Source of the DNA: Palleronia abyssalis
GTDB lineage: Bacteria > Pseudomonadota > Alphaproteobacteria > Rhodobacterales > Rhodobacteraceae
Length of the DNA: 64,000 nucleotides
Direction: 5' to 3'
NCBI RefSeq assembly: GCF_900302445.1
Contig: NZ_ONZF01000002.1
Coordinates: 372,001-436,000 of the forward strand
The notes under the pieces were generated by a model. It did no database searches and had not been told where the DNA came from. It worked only from the letters and a program-made list of their open reading frames with translations. Shown here piece after piece: positions 62,129 through 64,000 of the stretch; position 1 is the first letter of the stretch; the number at the start of each line of letters is the position of its first letter. The translations under genes and the position numbers were made by a program.

Positions 62129-64000
62129 GTGAGCGAGGCAGAGGTCTCCATCCCCGCGCTGCTGGCGCGGAATTCGCAGCGATATGGCACGCGCGCGGCC
62201 TATCGCGAGAAAGAGTTCGGGATTTGGCAAAGCTGGACCTGGGCCGAGACTGCGGCCGAGATCGAGGCCCTGGCACTTGGTCTGATCGACCAGGGGTTGG
62301 GGGTTGGCGAACACGTCATCATCTCGGGGCGGAACCGTCCGGGCCTGTACTGGGCGATGGTCGCGGTCCAATCCGCCGGTGCCATCCCCGTGCCGATCTA
62401 TCAGGACGCCGCCGTCGAGGAGATCGGCTATCAGCTGGAGCATTCCGGCGCCGTCATGGCCATTGTCGGCGATCAGGAGCAGGTGGACAAGATCACCGAT
62501 GCGGCCGGGGACGGCACGCCCCTGCGCAAGATCGTTTACCTCGATCCCCGCGGCCTTCGGAAGTACGACCACGCCAAACTGATGCCCTATACCGACGTGC
62601 AGCAGGCCGGACGCGATGCCAAGGATCGTCTGGGGCCCGAACTGGACAAGCGGCGCAGCGCGCCAAGCTATGACGACACCTGCATCATGCTGTATACGTC
62701 CGGAACCACGGGGCGCCCCAAGGGCGTGGTCCTGTCGAACCGCAACGTGATCGAGACGGCCAAGAATTCCTGCACCTTCGACAAGCTGACCGAGAAGGAA
62801 GATATCCTGGCCTATCTGCCGATGGCGTGGGTGGGCGACTTCATCTTCTCGGTCGGGCAGGCCTATTGGGCGGGGTTCTGCGTGAACTGCCCGGAAAGCC
62901 CCGACACGATGCAGCAGGACCTGCGCGAGATCGGGCCGTCCTACTATTTCGCCCCGCCCCGCGTGTTCGAGACTCAGCTGACCAACGTGATGATCCGGAT
63001 GGAGGACGCAGGCGGGCTGAAGCGGCGGATGTTCCACTACTTCATGGATCACGCGCAGAAGGTCGGGCCGAAGATCCTGGACGGTGAAGAGGTCAGCGCG
63101 TCCGACCGGATGAAGTACCGGATCGGCGAGGCGCTGGTCTACGGCCCGCTGAAGAACACGCTGGGCTTTTCGAACATCCGCGTGGGCTATACCGCAGGCG
63201 AGGCGATCGGCCCCGAGATCTTCGACTTCTACCGGGGGCTGGGGATCAACCTCAAACAGCTCTACGGGCAGACCGAGGCGACGGTGTTCATCACCCAGCA
63301 GCCCGACAACGAGGTGCGGTCCGATACCGTGGGCGTGCCGTCGCCCGGGGTCGAGCTGAAGCTGGGCGACAATGGTGAGGTCTTCTATCGCAGCCCCGGC
63401 ACCTTCGTCGAATACTACAAGAACCCTGAATCCACCGCCGACACCAAGGACCCCGAAGGATGGGTCGCCACCGGTGACGCGGGCTTCATCGAAGAAGGTT
63501 CGGGCCATCTGCGCATCATCGACCGCGCCAAGGACGTGGCCAAGTTGTCGACGGGCCAGATGTTCGCGCCCAAATATGTCGAGAACAAGCTGAAGTTCTT
63601 CCCCAATATCCTAGAAGCCGTGGTCTTCGGCGCCGGGAAGGACCGCTGCATGGCGTTCCTCAACATCGACCTGGCGGCCGTGGGCAACTGGGCCGAGCGC
63701 AACAATATCAGCTATGGCTCGTATCAGGAGCTGTCGCAGCACCCCAAAGTGCTTGAGATGATGCGCGAGCACGTGGCCGAGACGAATGAAAGCGTGGCCC
63801 AGGACGACATGCTGTCAGGCTGCCAGATCCACCGCTTCCTTGTGCTGCACAAGCAGCTGGATGCGGATGACGGCGAGCTGACGCGCACCCAGAAGGTCCG
63901 GCGCAAGGTGATCGGCGAGAAGTTCGAGGAGCTGGTCGACGCGCTCTATTCCGGCAAGGACGAGATCTACACCGAGACGGAAGTGACCTACGAGGACGGG
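62129..64000 (+). CDS. Long-chain fatty acid-CoA ligase-type AMP-binding protein (partial, runs off window)
   Basis: GTG 62129 follows GAGGGAGGAG and opens a frame that has not ended at the window edge (624 codons). The AMP-binding motif YTSGTTGRPKGVVLSN lies near residue 189; later motifs are YGQTEATVFITQQ, GWVATGDAGFIEEG, the hinge RIIDRAKDVAKLS and GQMFAPKYVENKLK. It activates a carboxylate, usually a fatty acid, to the CoA thioester via an adenylate. In relatives such genes lie beside branched-chain-type ABC transporter genes, which would be beyond the window. It is divergent from the histidine phosphatase gene. Confidence 0.92.
   Translation, partial: MSEAEVSIPALLARNSQRYGTRAAYREKEFGIWQSWTWAETAAEIEALALGLIDQGLGVGEHVIISGRNRPGLYWAMVAVQSAGAIPVPIYQDAAVEEIGYQLEHSGAVMAIVGDQEQVDKITDAAGDGTPLRKIVYLDPRGLRKYDHAKLMPYTDVQQAGRDAKDRLGPELDKRRSAPSYDDTCIMLYTSGTTGRPKGVVLSNRNVIETAKNSCTFDKLTEKEDILAYLPMAWVGDFIFSVGQAYWAGFCVNCPESPDTMQQDLREIGPSYYFAPPRVFETQLTNVMIRMEDAGGLKRRMFHYFMDHAQKVGPKILDGEEVSASDRMKYRIGEALVYGPLKNTLGFSNIRVGYTAGEAIGPEIFDFYRGLGINLKQLYGQTEATVFITQQPDNEVRSDTVGVPSPGVELKLGDNGEVFYRSPGTFVEYYKNPESTADTKDPEGWVATGDAGFIEEGSGHLRIIDRAKDVAKLSTGQMFAPKYVENKLKFFPNILEAVVFGAGKDRCMAFLNIDLAAVGNWAERNNISYGSYQELSQHPKVLEMMREHVAETNESVAQDDMLSGCQIHRFLVLHKQLDADDGELTRTQKVRRKVIGEKFEELVDALYSGKDEIYTETEVTYEDG

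Noticed and set aside
61862-63508. 548-residue minus-strand frame over the acyl-CoA ligase
   Set aside because: It is antisense to a clear AMP-binding enzyme with no domain of its own.
1-64000. tRNA, rRNA, CRISPR, insertion sequence or prophage
   Set aside because: I found no cloverleaf-like gap, no regular short direct repeats and no transposase or integrase motif. Gene gaps are all under 250 bp.

Overview
The window is a gene-dense stretch of high-GC chromosome from an alphaproteobacterium, most likely a marine Rhodobacteraceae (Roseobacter-group) member. This rests on the gene orders holA-lptE-leuS-DUF3576, amidase/aminotransferase-ftsK-lolA, rbfA-truB-rpsO-pnp and rsmB-heparinase-purH-lspA-DUF3035-M16-M16-mutL-rmuC, on the OmpR-type regulator resembling CenR, and on a very acidic Gram-negative porin. 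I see no phage, transposase, CRISPR array, rRNA or tRNA. No gene-free stretch exceeds 300 bases; the longest gaps are about 150-245 bp, as at 5967-6211, 6470-6692, 37622-37855 and 41359-41560. Genus-level placement is not possible from reading alone.

Layout. 1-5966: holA (cut by the window edge), lptE, leuS and a DUF3576 lipoprotein on the minus strand, with a plus-strand glycosyltransferase set between leuS and DUF3576. 6212-7787: a small secreted protein and the porin, each with a strong terminator. 7874-14196: yggS, an L,D-transpeptidase coupled to ribA, the response regulator, a secreted unknown, then xthA, a thioredoxin-TPR protein, a LON-substrate-binding-domain protein and a Trm112-like protein. 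14193-24522: a UbiH-type hydroxylase, an amidase, a DapC-like aminotransferase and ftsK. Next come a histidine kinase with a frameshifted receiver gene and a Dps, and then lolA. 24526-35020 is a mixed region: lytic transglycosylase, AEC carrier, hspQ, rhodanese plus gamma-glutamyltransferase, an RsbV/RsbW-like pair, msrC plus an RluA-type synthase, an MhqO/MhqD-like quinone-detoxification pair divergent from a 1-Cys peroxiredoxin, an EamA transporter and a GluR0-like ligand-gated channel.

35053-39037: a bd-type (probably cyanide-insensitive) quinol oxidase with its tiny DUF2474 subunit, an exported L,D-transpeptidase and a DUF411 protein. 39223-45528: the rbfA-truB-rpsO-pnp RNA-metabolism cluster, with three accessory genes lodged between its members (a phosphodiester glycosidase, a DUF1643 protein and a BciA-like reductase). 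45628-58303: dapB, sdhAF4-like DUF1674, rsmB, heparinase, purH, lspA, DUF3035, an active/inactive M16 protease pair, mutL and rmuC. 58446-64000: a DUF3833 protein, two saccharopine dehydrogenase-type genes behind a histidine phosphatase, and a long-chain acyl-CoA synthetase running off the end.

The main themes are envelope building (LptE, LolA, LspA, L,D-transpeptidases, lytic transglycosylase, porin), translation and RNA processing (LeuRS, TruB, RbfA, S15, PNPase, RsmB), redox and quinone stress (MsrC, MhqO/D, Prx, Dps, bd oxidase) and lysine/diaminopimelate metabolism (DapB, DapC-like, LYS1/LYS9-like). I do not see a clear wholly new multi-gene system. The best leads are the GluR0-like channel, the split receiver gene, the paired dyad elements before the peroxiredoxin, the orphan partner-switching pair, the divergent LeuRS insertion and the accessory genes placed inside otherwise conserved operons.
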